From Chloroflexota bacterium (GTDB lineage Bacteria; Chloroflexota; Anaerolineae; Aggregatilineales; Phototrophicaceae), in contig JACRPS010000003.1 of assembly GCA_016223085.1 (NCBI GenBank), positions 1,298,274-1,362,273 of the forward strand: a stretch of 64,000 nucleotides of DNA. Direction: 5' to 3'. Made by a program: the position numbers and the translations under genes. Positions 54,494 to 63,571 of this stretch are shown piece by piece (position 1 is the stretch's first letter; every line of letters begins with the position of its first letter). The notes under the pieces were generated by a model. The model was not told where the DNA came from and ran no database searches. It saw only the letters and a program-made list of their open reading frames with translations.

Positions 54494-55603
54494 ATGTCTG
54501 ATAATCGAATCCCTGTCCTCGACCTGTCGCCGGAAATTGAATCGCTGTGGGACGAACTGAATGCCGCGTTCCAGTCGGTGCTGCGGTCGGGGCAGTTTAT
54601 CATGGGGCCCGCCGTGCGTGATTTTGAGGCGAAAATCGCCAGCTACCTGGGCGTTAAACACGCTGTTGGCATGAACTCCGGCACGGATGCGCTGGTGATC
54701 GGCCTGCGGGCGCTGGGCGTGCAGCCCGGCGACGAGGTGATTACCACGCCGTTCAGTTTCTTCGCTACCGCTGAAGCGGTCAGCATCATCGGCGCGACGC
54801 CGGTGTTTGTGGACATAGAGCTGGATACCTTCAACCTCGATGTGTCCCAGGTGGCAGCCGCCATCACCCCACGCACAAAAGCGATACTGCCGGTGCATCT
54901 GTACGGCCACGCCGCCGATCTCGACCCGCTGCTGGCGCTGGCGCGGCAGCACGGCCTCAGGATTCTCGAAGACGTGGCACAGGCGTTCAGCGGCGAATAC
55001 AAAGGCCGCAAGCTGGGCACGATTGGCGATGCGGCAGCATTTTCGTTCTTCCCATCGAAGAACCTGGGCGCGTATGGCGACGCCGGCCTGTTCGCCACCA
55101 ACGACGACGGTGCAGCCAGCATGGCGCGGATGCTGCGTGTGCATGGGTCGCTCAGAAAGTATCACAACGAAGTGGTGGGTTATAACTCGCGGCTGGACAC
55201 GCTCCAGGCGGCAATTTTAAACGTCAAGCTGCCGCACGTGGACGAGTGGAGCGCTGGCCGCCGGATGGCTGCCGCGCGGTATAACGAGCTGCTGCGCGAT
55301 TTGCCGGGGATTGTGACGCCGTGTGAAAAACCCTATGCGCACCACGTATATCACCAGTACACGGTGCGCGTGCTGGATGGCAGGCGCGATGCGGTGCAGG
55401 CGGCGCTGGATGCAGCGGGTGTGTCCACGATGATTTATTACCCCGTGCCGATTCACAGGCTGCCGATTTATGCCGGACAAGGTTATCACCTGCCGCAGGC
55501 CGAACGCGCTGCCGCCGAAGCCCTCAGCCTGCCGATCTGGCCGCAAATCACTGCTGACGTGCAGCAACGGGTAGCCGACGCGCTGCGGGCGGCGCTGGAG
55601 TGA
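54494..55603 (+). CDS. DegT/DnrJ/EryC1/StrS-family aminotransferase
   Basis: This 369-residue PLP enzyme has FIMGPAVRDFEAKIASYLGV, MNSGTDALVIGLRALGV (PLP phosphate), LEDVAQAFSGEYKGRKLG, and the Schiff-base Lys in FSFFPSKNLGAYGDAG. These match nucleotide-sugar aminotransferases such as WecE or DesV. The ATG at 54494 has TGGAG upstream. It is convergent with a methyltransferase and flippase pair, so a role in making an amino sugar for a surface glycan is likely. Confidence 0.9.
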   Translation: MSDNRIPVLDLSPEIESLWDELNAAFQSVLRSGQFIMGPAVRDFEAKIASYLGVKHAVGMNSGTDALVIGLRALGVQPGDEVITTPFSFFATAEAVSIIGATPVFVDIELDTFNLDVSQVAAAITPRTKAILPVHLYGHAADLDPLLALARQHGLRILEDVAQAFSGEYKGRKLGTIGDAAAFSFFPSKNLGAYGDAGLFATNDDGAASMARMLRVHGSLRKYHNEVVGYNSRLDTLQAAILNVKLPHVDEWSAGRRMAAARYNELLRDLPGIVTPCEKPYAHHVYHQYTVRVLDGRRDAVQAALDAAGVSTMIYYPVPIHRLPIYAGQGYHLPQAERAAAEALSLPIWPQITADVQQRVADALRAALE

Positions 55604-55612
55604 GCGATCTCC

Positions 55613-55639
55613 GGAGGGGGCACAGTCGTGCGCCCCTCC
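55613..55639. repeat. Dispersed palindrome between convergent genes
   Basis: GGAGGGGGCAC pairs imperfectly with GTGCGCCCCTCC around a 4-nt loop. It lies exactly between the ends of the aminotransferase and methyltransferase genes. Confidence 0.6.
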
Positions 55640-55640
55640 A

Positions 55641-56408
55641 TTACTGTGACCGCCGGTAGAGCACAACCATCCAGTTCGGGCGCTCGTACAAGGGAATGAA
55701 GCGCGCCAGTCCCGGTGGATTGCGGGATTGCGCCGGCGGCTGTGGTTCATCCTGCGAACGGGCATAACCACACTGTGGACAGATGGCGCTGGCCGGATAC
55801 GGGTTGCCCCGGAGCAGCAGACGCAGGCGGCGCACCAGCGGCATAATGACATATTCCGGCACAGGAACGGCGACGCGGTTCACCGGCTGGAACTGCTGGA
55901 ACAGCCGGGACAGCATATCGTCGTCAAAGCGGCGCATGTGATAGTATGGGTTGAAGGCGCAGCCGCAGTAGGGGCATATCACTGGCTGGCGATTTTCGCG
56001 GTAGGGCACGGATATCAGAATATACCGGGCGGCGACCCGTTCCAGTTCGCGCAGCGCCCGTTCATAAACGCCAAACGGCAGATGTTCGATCACTTCCAGC
56101 GCGGCCACCACGTCAAAGCTGCGGTCGCCAAACGGCAGTTCGTCAGCGGAGCCAGCGCGGATGTCGGCGCGGCAGACCTTCATCTCAATCGCCGTGCGCG
56201 CCCGTTCCAGACCAAGCAGTTGCAGTGGGCTGTCCTGATCTTCCAGATAGCGCAGGAATGCGCCATTGCCCGCGCCTACGTCCAGCAGTGTGGCAGCCTC
56301 CGGCGGCAGCAGTCCGGCGCAAGCGGCAAAACGCCGCTGTTCGCGCTCAACCTGGTAGCGAGCTTCTGACCAAAACGCCTGATTCTCATAATACTGCTGT
56401 TCGCTCAT
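55641..56408 (-). CDS. Class I SAM-dependent methyltransferase with zinc-ribbon-like Cys pairs
   Basis: This 255-residue protein has SAM-binding motif I LLDVGAGNGAFLRYLE, then LPFGDRSFDVVAALEVIEHL (motif II/post). Two CxxC pairs lie in its C-terminal half (ICPYCGCAF and AICPQCGYA), suggesting a bound zinc. The frame is open for about 97 codons upstream, but that would overlap the flippase gene. The ATG at 56408 starts 14 bp after the flippase stop. It is probably a glycan or lipid methyltransferase. Confidence 0.85.
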   Translation of the reverse strand: MSEQQYYENQAFWSEARYQVEREQRRFAACAGLLPPEAATLLDVGAGNGAFLRYLEDQDSPLQLLGLERARTAIEMKVCRADIRAGSADELPFGDRSFDVVAALEVIEHLPFGVYERALRELERVAARYILISVPYRENRQPVICPYCGCAFNPYYHMRRFDDDMLSRLFQQFQPVNRVAVPVPEYVIMPLVRRLRLLLRGNPYPASAICPQCGYARSQDEPQPPAQSRNPPGLARFIPLYERPNWMVVLYRRSQ

Positions 56409-56422
56409 GGTTTTCCGATTCC

Positions 56423-57718
56423 TTACCGCGCGAACTGCCCCAGCGCGCGCCATTGTAACCCGAATAAAACGAGATAGGCGGCGGTCATGCTGGCGGAATA
56501 GAACACAACTACCGCCGTGCCGCCCAGCCCTGCTGCACCAACCAGAACCACAGCCAACAGCACCAATCGCGCCAGGTCCCAGACCAATTGTACGCTCTGG
56601 CGTTCCAGAACGGTCATAACCTGCGACAGTGATGACACCACAACCTGCACCAGGAACATCGGCGCAAGGATTTGCGCGTACAGCCCGGCGGTGCGCCATT
56701 CCTCACCAAACACCCAGCCGAACAGCGGCGCGCCGGTCAGCAGCAGGAACAGCGACGGCACGAGGCCGAGCAGGAACAGGCGGCGGGCGGTCTTCAGATA
56801 AAACGGCTTCAGTTGGTCCGGCGCGTCGTTTTTCAGCTTTGAGATGGTGCCGAGGAACACCTGCCCAACCGACGCCCCGATCAACGTCATCGGTATGGCG
56901 ATGATGCGCTGGCCGAACAGAAACCAACCGGTTACCATCGTGCCAAACAGCGTTGACAGCAGCAGTTGGGGCAGGCTCAGCCCCAGGCTGTTGAGCAGGC
57001 TCGACCAGGTGGCGATCAGCGGAAAGCGGTAATATCGTCCGGCCATCTGCGCCATGCCGTGCAGCGACACCCGCCGCAGCGCCGCGCGGCTGTCCCGCCA
57101 GGCCAGCCACGCCAGACTACCACTGCCCGTCATTTGACCTATGACGTGTCCTACCAGCAGCCCAACCGGGCCGCCAGCTACCAGCCCGACCAGCACCGGC
57201 GTCAGTGCGCCGGCCAGACTCTGCGTGAAGCGGGTACGGGCAATCGGCGCATACTGCTGGCGGCGGATCGCCCAGTAGTTTAAGCCCTGGTAAAAACCCG
57301 CGCCAAGCAAACTCAGCGGAATCAGCCACAGGTAAGGCCGCAGCGCCGGCGCGTTGGTCCAGGTGATGATCGGGTCGGCCAGCAGCGCCAGCGCGATTTC
57401 AAACAGGATGGTGGTGACGACCACCAGCGCCAGCGTCAACACCAGCAGATTGGCCGCGTCGTCCTCGTCTATTGGCAGGCTGATGGCAAACTCGTAACGC
57501 AGCGAATTTACCGCCAGCAGGATGCTGAAGATGGACGTAAACACCCCCAGCGCGCCAAAATCGTCTGGCGTGTACAGCCGCGACAGAATGGGCGCGGCCA
57601 GCACGCTAATGGCCTGCGCCAGCGCCGTGCCGCCCGCCAGCACGCCGACATTATAGACGAAACCGCGCGCGTACACGGCCTGCCTGATTTTGTCAAAGGT
57701 GGTGGTCAGGGTTTGCAA
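56423..57718 (-). CDS. Oligosaccharide flippase (Wzx/MATE-like)
   Basis: This 431-residue protein has about 12 hydrophobic segments. The N-terminus VGVLAGGTALAQAISVLAAPILSRLYTP with its DFGALGVFTSIFSIL loop is typical of Wzx-type polysaccharide flippases. It moves lipid-linked oligosaccharide across the membrane. It lies upstream of the methyltransferase on the same strand and opposite an amino-sugar aminotransferase, which fits a surface-glycan pathway. Confidence 0.9.
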   Translation of the reverse strand: MQTLTTTFDKIRQAVYARGFVYNVGVLAGGTALAQAISVLAAPILSRLYTPDDFGALGVFTSIFSILLAVNSLRYEFAISLPIDEDDAANLLVLTLALVVVTTILFEIALALLADPIITWTNAPALRPYLWLIPLSLLGAGFYQGLNYWAIRRQQYAPIARTRFTQSLAGALTPVLVGLVAGGPVGLLVGHVIGQMTGSGSLAWLAWRDSRAALRRVSLHGMAQMAGRYYRFPLIATWSSLLNSLGLSLPQLLLSTLFGTMVTGWFLFGQRIIAIPMTLIGASVGQVFLGTISKLKNDAPDQLKPFYLKTARRLFLLGLVPSLFLLLTGAPLFGWVFGEEWRTAGLYAQILAPMFLVQVVVSSLSQVMTVLERQSVQLVWDLARLVLLAVVLVGAAGLGGTAVVVFYSASMTAAYLVLFGLQWRALGQFAR

Positions 57719-57887
57719 CGAACGATACGTTCCTCTGTGATGGTCAGCCGATCATTATAGCGGTTACGCCCGCCGCCGCGCTACGATAGCTAAGCTGGGG
57801 AAGCGGTAGAGTAGAGTTCAGCACAAAAAGTTCCTTGCGCTATACTTAATAGGAGTGCTGCAACAACTGTAGTGAGATTGACATTGA

Positions 57888-58765
57888 ATGACAAATCCAT
57901 TAGCCGAGATTTTTGGGTTTCCAGCCGACAACTTTTCACCCGAAGCGGAACGATACCGTCGACTTCGACTGTGTCCTTACAACAACCGCGTGGCAAACTG
58001 CACCAAAGACAAAGCCAATGACCCTCTCGGCGTATGTAGCGTATTTGACAGTAGCGGCCAGCCGGCCATTACCTGCCCGATTCGTTTTAGACAGGACTGG
58101 TTGATTGCAGAAAACGCGGCTTCGTTTTTCTTTCCGGCGGGAACTACGTGGACTTCGTTAACTGAAGTGCGTCTGGATACGCAGACCGGCGAATCTGCCG
58201 GGAATATTGATCTGGTTCTGGTCGCCTACGATGATCGGGGGCGCGTAACCGATTTTGGTGGATTAGAGGTACAGGCAGTCTATGTATCGGGCAACATCCG
58301 GCGGCCTTTTGAATATTATCTGTCCGACCCGGCCAACCGTTACAATATGGATTGGCGGCATGAGATTAATTATCCCCGCCCCGACTACCTATCCTCGTCG
58401 CGGAAACGTCTGGCACCGCAGTTGATTTATAAGGGCGGCATCCTCCATCACTGGGGAAAAAACAGGCCGTTGCCCTCCACAGGGGCTTTTTTAACACCCT
58501 GCCTAAAATGAACGAAGTGGCTGTTCAGGAAGCTGAAATTGTCTGGCTGATTTATGATCTATCGCTCGACGAAACGCGAAACCAATATCAACTGGTGTTA
58601 TATCGAACTGTTTACACCCTATTTGAAGAAGTTTTGAGCCGAATTGTAACACCGCAACCTGGCGCGATGGATGGTTTTATCCAACATTTGCAGGAACGGT
58701 TAGACCGGAAATTGGAGAATGATGACAATCCTCCAGACGCGCCAATCTTAACTGATTTACTCTAA
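57888..58765 (+). pseudogene. NotI-family type II restriction endonuclease, split by a -1 frameshift
   Basis: The first part (57888-58511) has the family Cys4 metal site (Cys29, Cys38, Cys50, Cys63; LCPYNNRVANCTKD) and the catalytic Asp108, Glu127 and Gln129 (NIDLVLVAYDD, GGLEVQAVYVSG). It ends LIYKGGILHHWGK then a stray tail. Moving -1 at A_AAA_AAC (58457-58463) continues QAVALHRGFFNTLPKMNEV and joins the C-terminal part to 58765, giving about 292 residues. The adenine methyltransferase follows 14 bp later. Either a homopolymer indel or programmed frameshifting explains the split. Confidence 0.85.
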
Positions 58766-58779
58766 CGGAGAGCAGTTCG

Positions 58780-59664
58780 TTGAAACAGTTACCACTTTTC
58801 CCTGACGGCCCATCCTTTCAGCCAGTGGTAAACGTGGCTTCGGTGCCACAACGAAGTCCATTTCGCTATCCCGGCGGAAAAACCTGGTTGGTGCCGGTGA
58901 TTCGTCGGTGGCTAACATCCTTGCCGCAGAAGCCTGTGGAATTTATCGAACCGTTTGCCGGTGGGGCAATAGTTGGTTTGACAACCGCGTTCGAGCAGCT
59001 TGCCGATCACGTTACCCTCGTGGAAGTGGATTCACAGGTAGCTGCGGTCTGGCTGACCATTATCGAAAGTGGTGATGGCGAGTGGCTGGCACAACAAATC
59101 GAGGATTTTCAGTTTACGCCTCAGCGGATTCAATCCCTGTTGGAAAAAACAGAACTTTCTGTTCGGGAACAGGCGCTACAAACGATTGTCAAAAACCGCA
59201 TCAATCGGGGCGGAATTCTGGCTCCAGGCGCAGGAAAACTTAAGAATGGTGAGAATGGAAAAGGTCTTGCTTCCCGCTGGTATCCCCACACGCTTAGAAA
59301 ACGCATCGTTGATATTGTAAAAATCCGCGATCGTTTGACCTTTGTTCACGGCGATGGGTTAGCGATGCTTCGCCAAGCAGCGGGATTACCTGATCGAGCG
59401 TATTTTATTGACCCCCCATATACAGCAGCGGGCAAACGTCCCGGAAATCGCCTTTATATGCATCACGATCTGGATCACCGGGAACTTTTTACAATTGTGA
59501 GCACACTTACTGGTGATTTTTTGATGACCTACGACAATAACGAGCATGTAACCGCATTGGCTCAGGAATTTGGCTTTGACACTCGAATCGTCCCGATGAA
59601 CAATACTCACCATGCCCGATTAACCGAACTCCTTGTTGGGCGCGACCTAAGCTGGTTATCGTAA
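58780..59664 (+). CDS. D12-class DNA adenine-N6 methyltransferase
   Basis: This 294-residue Dam-like enzyme has N-terminal SPFRYPGGKTWLVPVI (SAM site), FIEPFAGGAIVGLTTAF as motif I, and YFIDPPYTAAGKRPGN with the catalytic DPPY motif IV. The TTG start at 58780 has CGGAG 9 nt upstream. It is the likely protector for the NotI-family nuclease just upstream. If so, the recognition site contains adenine, unlike NotI's GC-only site. Composition is visibly AT-richer than that of most neighbours. Confidence 0.9.
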   Translation: MKQLPLFPDGPSFQPVVNVASVPQRSPFRYPGGKTWLVPVIRRWLTSLPQKPVEFIEPFAGGAIVGLTTAFEQLADHVTLVEVDSQVAAVWLTIIESGDGEWLAQQIEDFQFTPQRIQSLLEKTELSVREQALQTIVKNRINRGGILAPGAGKLKNGENGKGLASRWYPHTLRKRIVDIVKIRDRLTFVHGDGLAMLRQAAGLPDRAYFIDPPYTAAGKRPGNRLYMHHDLDHRELFTIVSTLTGDFLMTYDNNEHVTALAQEFGFDTRIVPMNNTHHARLTELLVGRDLSWLS

Positions 59665-59751
59665 TCCAAACAATTCGTCATTTTTGCTTAAGCGGATACA
59701 ATCCATCTAGATGCTGATGTTGCTTGTGTGGAAACAGAGGAAAAATAACCG

Positions 59752-61566
59752 ATGGCCGACGCACCGACCGTGACGCTGCCACCCCGCAGCCTGATCGCCC
59801 CACGACATACCTGGAATGCCGAGAGTGTCTTCCCTTCGCGGCAGGCCTGGGAAACCGAATATAAGACCCTGATGGAGCAGGTGCCAAATCTGTCCCGCTT
59901 TAAAGGCCGCCTGGGGGAAAGCCCCGCTGTGCTGGCCGATTATATGGACGAATCCGATGCGCTGTACCGCCGCGCCGGGCATGTCTATTTTTATGCCAAC
60001 ATGGCTCAGGCGTGTGACTCCAACGACATGCAGGCGGTAGCGATGGCCGGACAGTCCGGCGCACTCATGAGCACGCTGGCGGCAACAACGGCGTTTGCCG
60101 AGCCGGAACTGCTGGCGCTGGGTAAAGACCCGCTTTTGCGCTGGGTGAACGAAGAACCGCGCCTGAAGTATCTGGCGCATTACGTGGACAACCTGTTCCG
60201 GCGGCAGGCGCATGTGCGGTCGGCGGACGTGGAAGAAGTGCTGGGACTGGCGGGTGACCCCTTCAGCGCCGTTGAAAACACGGCGGAACTGCTGACCAGC
60301 ACCGAGATTCCGTTTCAGCCGGCGGTCAGCAGCAGCGGCGAATCGCTGCCCCTCGGTCAGGGCACGATCAACAAACTGCTGAACAGTCCCGACCGCGAAA
60401 CCCGCCGCACCGCCTGGGAAAACTACGCCGATGGCTATCTGGCCTTCAAAAACACGCTTGGCAGCAACCTGACCGCCGCCATCAAGCGCGACGTATTTTA
60501 CGCGCGGGCGCGGCGCTATAAGTCCACGCTGGAAGCGGCGCTGTTTGAATATAACGTCCCGACGGCGGCCTTTTATAACCTGGTAGACACCTTCCGCAGG
60601 AACATTCCCACGTGGCACCGTTACTGGGCGATTCGCCGCCGCGCGCTAGGCGTGGAGACGCTGCACCCATATGACATCTGGGCGCCTCTGACTCAAAACA
60701 ATCCGGTTGTGCCCTACGAGCAGGCAGTGGAATGGATCAGCGCGGGCATGAAGCCGCTGGGCGACGATTACGTGGCTACACTGCGGCGCGGCTGCCTGGA
60801 ACAGCGCTGGGTGGACATTTACCCGAATCAGGGCAAGCGCCAGGGCGCGTTTTCCTTCGGCTGGCAGGGCACACACCCGTTTATCATGATGAGCTACAAC
60901 GACCGCCTGATGGACGTAAGCACGCTGGCGCACGAACTCGGCCACTCGATGCACTCCTATCTGACGTGGCAGAACCAGCCGGGCATCTACACCCACTATT
61001 CGATGTTTGTGGCGGAAGTGGCGTCCAACTTTAATCAGGCGCTGGTGCGCGATCACCTGATGAAAACCCACGCCGACCGCGATTTCCAGATCGCGCTGAT
61101 CGAAGAGGCGATGAGCAACTTCCACCGCTACTTCTTCATCATGCCGACGCTGGCGCGGTTTGAACTGGAGATGCACCAGCGCGCCGAACGCGGCGAACCG
61201 CTGACCGCTGAGGCCATGACTACACTGATGGCCGACCTGTTCAGTGAAGGCTATGGCAGCGAAATGCACGTTGACCGCGACCGCGTGGGCATCACCTGGG
61301 CGCAGTTCGGGCATCTGTACCTGAATTATTACGTGTTCCAGTACGCCACCGGCATATCGGCAGCGCACGCTCTGGCGGAAGGTGTGCTGGCGGGCAAGCC
61401 GGGCGCGGCGGAAAACTACCTCCGGTTCCTCAGCGCCGGCAGTGCGCTGTATCCGCTGGACGCGCTGAAGCTGGCGGGCGTGGACATGACGACGCCGGAA
61501 GCGGTGGAAAAGACGTTTGGCGTGCTGGCGCGCTACGTGGACAAGCTGGACGAACTGACGCGATAA
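59752..61566 (+). CDS. pepF: Oligoendopeptidase F (M3B metallopeptidase)
   Basis: This 604-residue cytoplasmic zinc peptidase cleaves short peptides. The zinc motif is His394-Glu-Leu-Gly-His398 in [13 protein letters not shown], and the third ligand is in [16 protein letters not shown]. The N-terminal [17 protein letters not shown] and the full length match the family. The ATG follows GAGGAAAA. Composition returns to the GC-rich average here, so the restriction-modification genes upstream look like an insertion next to it. Confidence 0.92.
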   Translation: MADAPTVTLPPRSLIAPRHTWNAESVFPSRQAWETEYKTLMEQVPNLSRFKGRLGESPAVLADYMDESDALYRRAGHVYFYANMAQACDSNDMQAVAMAGQSGALMSTLAATTAFAEPELLALGKDPLLRWVNEEPRLKYLAHYVDNLFRRQAHVRSADVEEVLGLAGDPFSAVENTAELLTSTEIPFQPAVSSSGESLPLGQGTINKLLNSPDRETRRTAWENYADGYLAFKNTLGSNLTAAIKRDVFYARARRYKSTLEAALFEYNVPTAAFYNLVDTFRRNIPTWHRYWAIRRRALGVETLHPYDIWAPLTQNNPVVPYEQAVEWISAGMKPLGDDYVATLRRGCLEQRWVDIYPNQGKRQGAFSFGWQGTHPFIMMSYNDRLMDVSTLAHELGHSMHSYLTWQNQPGIYTHYSMFVAEVASNFNQALVRDHLMKTHADRDFQIALIEEAMSNFHRYFFIMPTLARFELEMHQRAERGEPLTAEAMTTLMADLFSEGYGSEMHVDRDRVGITWAQFGHLYLNYYVFQYATGISAAHALAEGVLAGKPGAAENYLRFLSAGSALYPLDALKLAGVDMTTPEAVEKTFGVLARYVDKLDELTR

Positions 61567-61575
61567 ATCAAGAAA

Positions 61576-61670
61576 GAAAGAGCGTAACGCAAAGTCGCTA
61601 AGGGGCAAAGACGCAGAGAGGAAGAAAATAACACAGAGGCGCAGAGGTTCGGAGACACAGAGAGAAAATA
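61576..61670. repeat. Degenerate GCAAAGACGCAGAG-type repeat
   Basis: AACGCAAAGTCGCTAAGGGG, CAAAGACGCAGAG and CACAGAGGCGCAGAGG are imperfect copies of a purine-rich unit. It matches a dispersed repeat known to me from many environmental genomes, which often yields spurious 'LCVSEPLRLCV' proteins on the opposite strand. Confidence 0.6.
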
Positions 61671-61703
61671 ACAAGGGGCGGCCTGGTTGTGGTCGCCCCT
61701 TGT
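61671..61703. repeat. Dispersed palindrome
   Basis: ACAAGGGGCGGCC pairs with GGTCGCCCCTTGT around a short loop between the pepF gene and a convergent small membrane protein gene. TGTGTTTTG follows on the plus strand, so it may also terminate pepF transcription. Confidence 0.65.
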
Positions 61704-61730
61704 GTGTTTTGATGTTCGGTCATCTGAGCG

Positions 61731-62063
61731 TTACTCGCTCAGGTTCGGCGCGAAGTGGTCGTAGGGGTGATGCGTTGGCATCGCGCGCAGCACATTGACC
61801 GTACCCATGATCGCCAGTACCAGCAGGCTGAAGATTTCCCCGACCAGCGCAAAGCCCATCAACCCGGCAGCGCCCATCAGCCCAAAGCCGATCAGCCCCA
61901 TGAAGACGCTGAACAGCACGCCCGCCAGCACGACACCCGCCATACCTTCCAGCGTCGCCCGCAGGCTGCCCCACTGGCCGAACGCATACGCAAACCGCTG
62001 CGCCAGCGGCAGCGCCAGCGCGACGATGAATAAACCCATGAAGATCAGCCACAGCACCAACAT
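61731..62063 (-). CDS. Small multi-pass membrane protein
   Basis: This 110-residue protein has three hydrophobic segments (MLVLWLIFMGLFIVALALPL, AGVVLAGVLFSVFMGLIGFG, FALVGEIFSLLVLAIMG), and AGGAGG precedes the ATG. The N-terminus resembles that of the next upstream gene (MIWLIVMALFIAALAGPVA, 62554), so the two look like an old duplication. No family or function is recognised. Confidence 0.65.
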   Translation of the reverse strand: MLVLWLIFMGLFIVALALPLAQRFAYAFGQWGSLRATLEGMAGVVLAGVLFSVFMGLIGFGLMGAAGLMGFALVGEIFSLLVLAIMGTVNVLRAMPTHHPYDHFAPNLSE

Positions 62064-62170
62064 GATTACGTCCTCCTGAACGGCTGTCGTGACAGGCTCT
62101 ATTGAACACCAGTTCAGGGTTAGGAGCGTCTGGCGTGGGACTGATTTTGGCCCAGACTTTTGGCCGATGC

Positions 62171-62554
62171 CTACAGCCGGTCTTCAGATGGGGTGTTAAC
62201 CGGCGCCCCATCCGGACCAGGCGGCTGATTACCCGGCGGTGTCGGGCCGGCAGGGTCAGCCTCGCCAGCGCGGTTGGGTTCGGCGCTGGCACTGGCCGCC
62301 CCGAACAGCACCATTAGCACCACGGCGATCATCGCACCGACAAAGCCGCCGATGAGCGCACCATTGTCGCCGCCTGCCTGGAAGCCAACCGCGCTAAAAA
62401 TGGCCGTCAGGATAACGCTACCGAGGATTGCGCCGACGACCACGACCAGCATATCGCCGAGGCGGCCAAAGCGGCCATACGACCAGCCAAACTGGCGCGC
62501 CACCGGCCCGGCCAGCGCCGCGATAAAGAGTGCCATCACGATTAACCAGATCAT
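62171..62554 (-). CDS. Small membrane protein with Pro-rich tail
   Basis: This 127-residue protein has three hydrophobic segments (MIWLIVMALFIAALAGPVA, MLVVVVGAILGSVILTAIFS, ALIGGFVGAMIAVVLMVLFG) and a disordered tail (PAGPTPPGNQPPGPDGAPVN). AGGAGG lies 9 nt before the ATG at 62554. An in-frame extension upstream lacks a ribosome site. It is a likely paralogue of the protein encoded at 61731. The function is unknown. Confidence 0.6.
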   Translation of the reverse strand: MIWLIVMALFIAALAGPVARQFGWSYGRFGRLGDMLVVVVGAILGSVILTAIFSAVGFQAGGDNGALIGGFVGAMIAVVLMVLFGAASASAEPNRAGEADPAGPTPPGNQPPGPDGAPVNTPSEDRL

Positions 62555-62709
62555 CAGCTGTATACCTCCTGCGCCATTCGTAACACAGGCGGCATAAAAG
62601 CGCGGGTAGCGGGGTGTTAGAAGCATGTAGGAGGGAATCCGAAACTTATGTGTTAAAATGCGCAGTAGCTATTATGATTGAGTTAACTTGCCAACTAAGG
62701 GGGAATGCC

Positions 62710-63571
62710 TTGACTCATGCATATTTGTTGCCAGAAGATGATGGTTTGCCGATGCGTGAAAGTCAGGATTATGCAAAAGATAAGCTGAGAATTTTGGAGG
62801 GATATATTTCTCGATTTACAACTTCAATGCGTAACAAGCAGTGGAGTGCACTTGGCTATATAGATTTACTTTCAGGCCCAGGTAAAAATCGTTTCCAACC
62901 AAGTGGTGATATTCTGCTAGGTTCCCCTTTAATTGCTTTAACCACCCGATACCCTTTCACCTATTACCACTTTGTTGAAATGGGTAATCAAGAGCATAAT
63001 GCTCTTGAACAGCGCATTGCATCAAGTGAACATGTTGAGCGTGTTAAAGTAATATATGGAGATTGCAATGTGATCGTGAATTCTATGGTTGCAGAAATAG
63101 AAGCAAGGGACAGACAGTTCTTGGCAGAACATAAATGGAGTAGTTTGAATCTTGCCTTTCTCGACCTTGAAGGTCTTGAACTTGAATGGGCAACGGTTGA
63201 GAAACTGGGTCGTGTTAGAAAAATGGATTTAATAATCAACTTCTCCACCAGCGGGTTTACTCGAAATGCTGCACAAATGCTAGAGAGCGAAAACACAGCT
63301 CGTTTTGGACAAATTCTTTGGTAATACAGAGTGGAAGATTATTTATCAGGACGTAGCGGGGAGAGATAATACGTATGTCCGACGTGCTATGCTCGATTTC
63401 TATAAGAAACGGCTTTCGCTATTGGGATACAAAATTCATCCTGACGAGCGACCTTTTCGTAACAGCAAAGGCGTACAGGTTTACACCCTAATGTTCGCAA
63501 GCAAACACGATTTAGGTAACAAGTTTTGGAGTGGTGCAATACAGGAAGTCAGCCAGCCAAAGCTGTTTTGA
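62710..63571 (+). pseudogene. tcmP: Three-Cys-motif partner protein TcmP, frameshifted
   Basis: The first part has the family N-terminus (YAKDKLRILEGYISRFTTSM, then GYIDLLSGPGKNRF, a Rossmann-like motif), followed by YYHFVEMGNQEHNALEQRI and LNLAFLDLEGLELEWATVEK. It stops at 63324. Removing one T from the TTTT at about 63304-63307 joins ARLDKFFGNTEWKIIYQDV to the C-terminal part ending at 63571. A TTG at 62710 with AAGGGGG 6 nt upstream is the best start. An ATG at 62674 is the alternative. Composition is distinctly AT-rich. The 3' end overlaps the convergent partner gene. Confidence 0.78.

Noticed and set aside
60646-61674. Long minus-strand frame opposite pepF starting with LCVSEPLRLCV
   Set aside because: It is the antisense of pepF plus a well-known purine-rich repeat, without a ribosome site or family.
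295-61703. Dispersed palindromes as a CRISPR array
   Set aside because: They are single, widely spaced units with changing arm sequence, not regularly spaced direct repeats with spacers.
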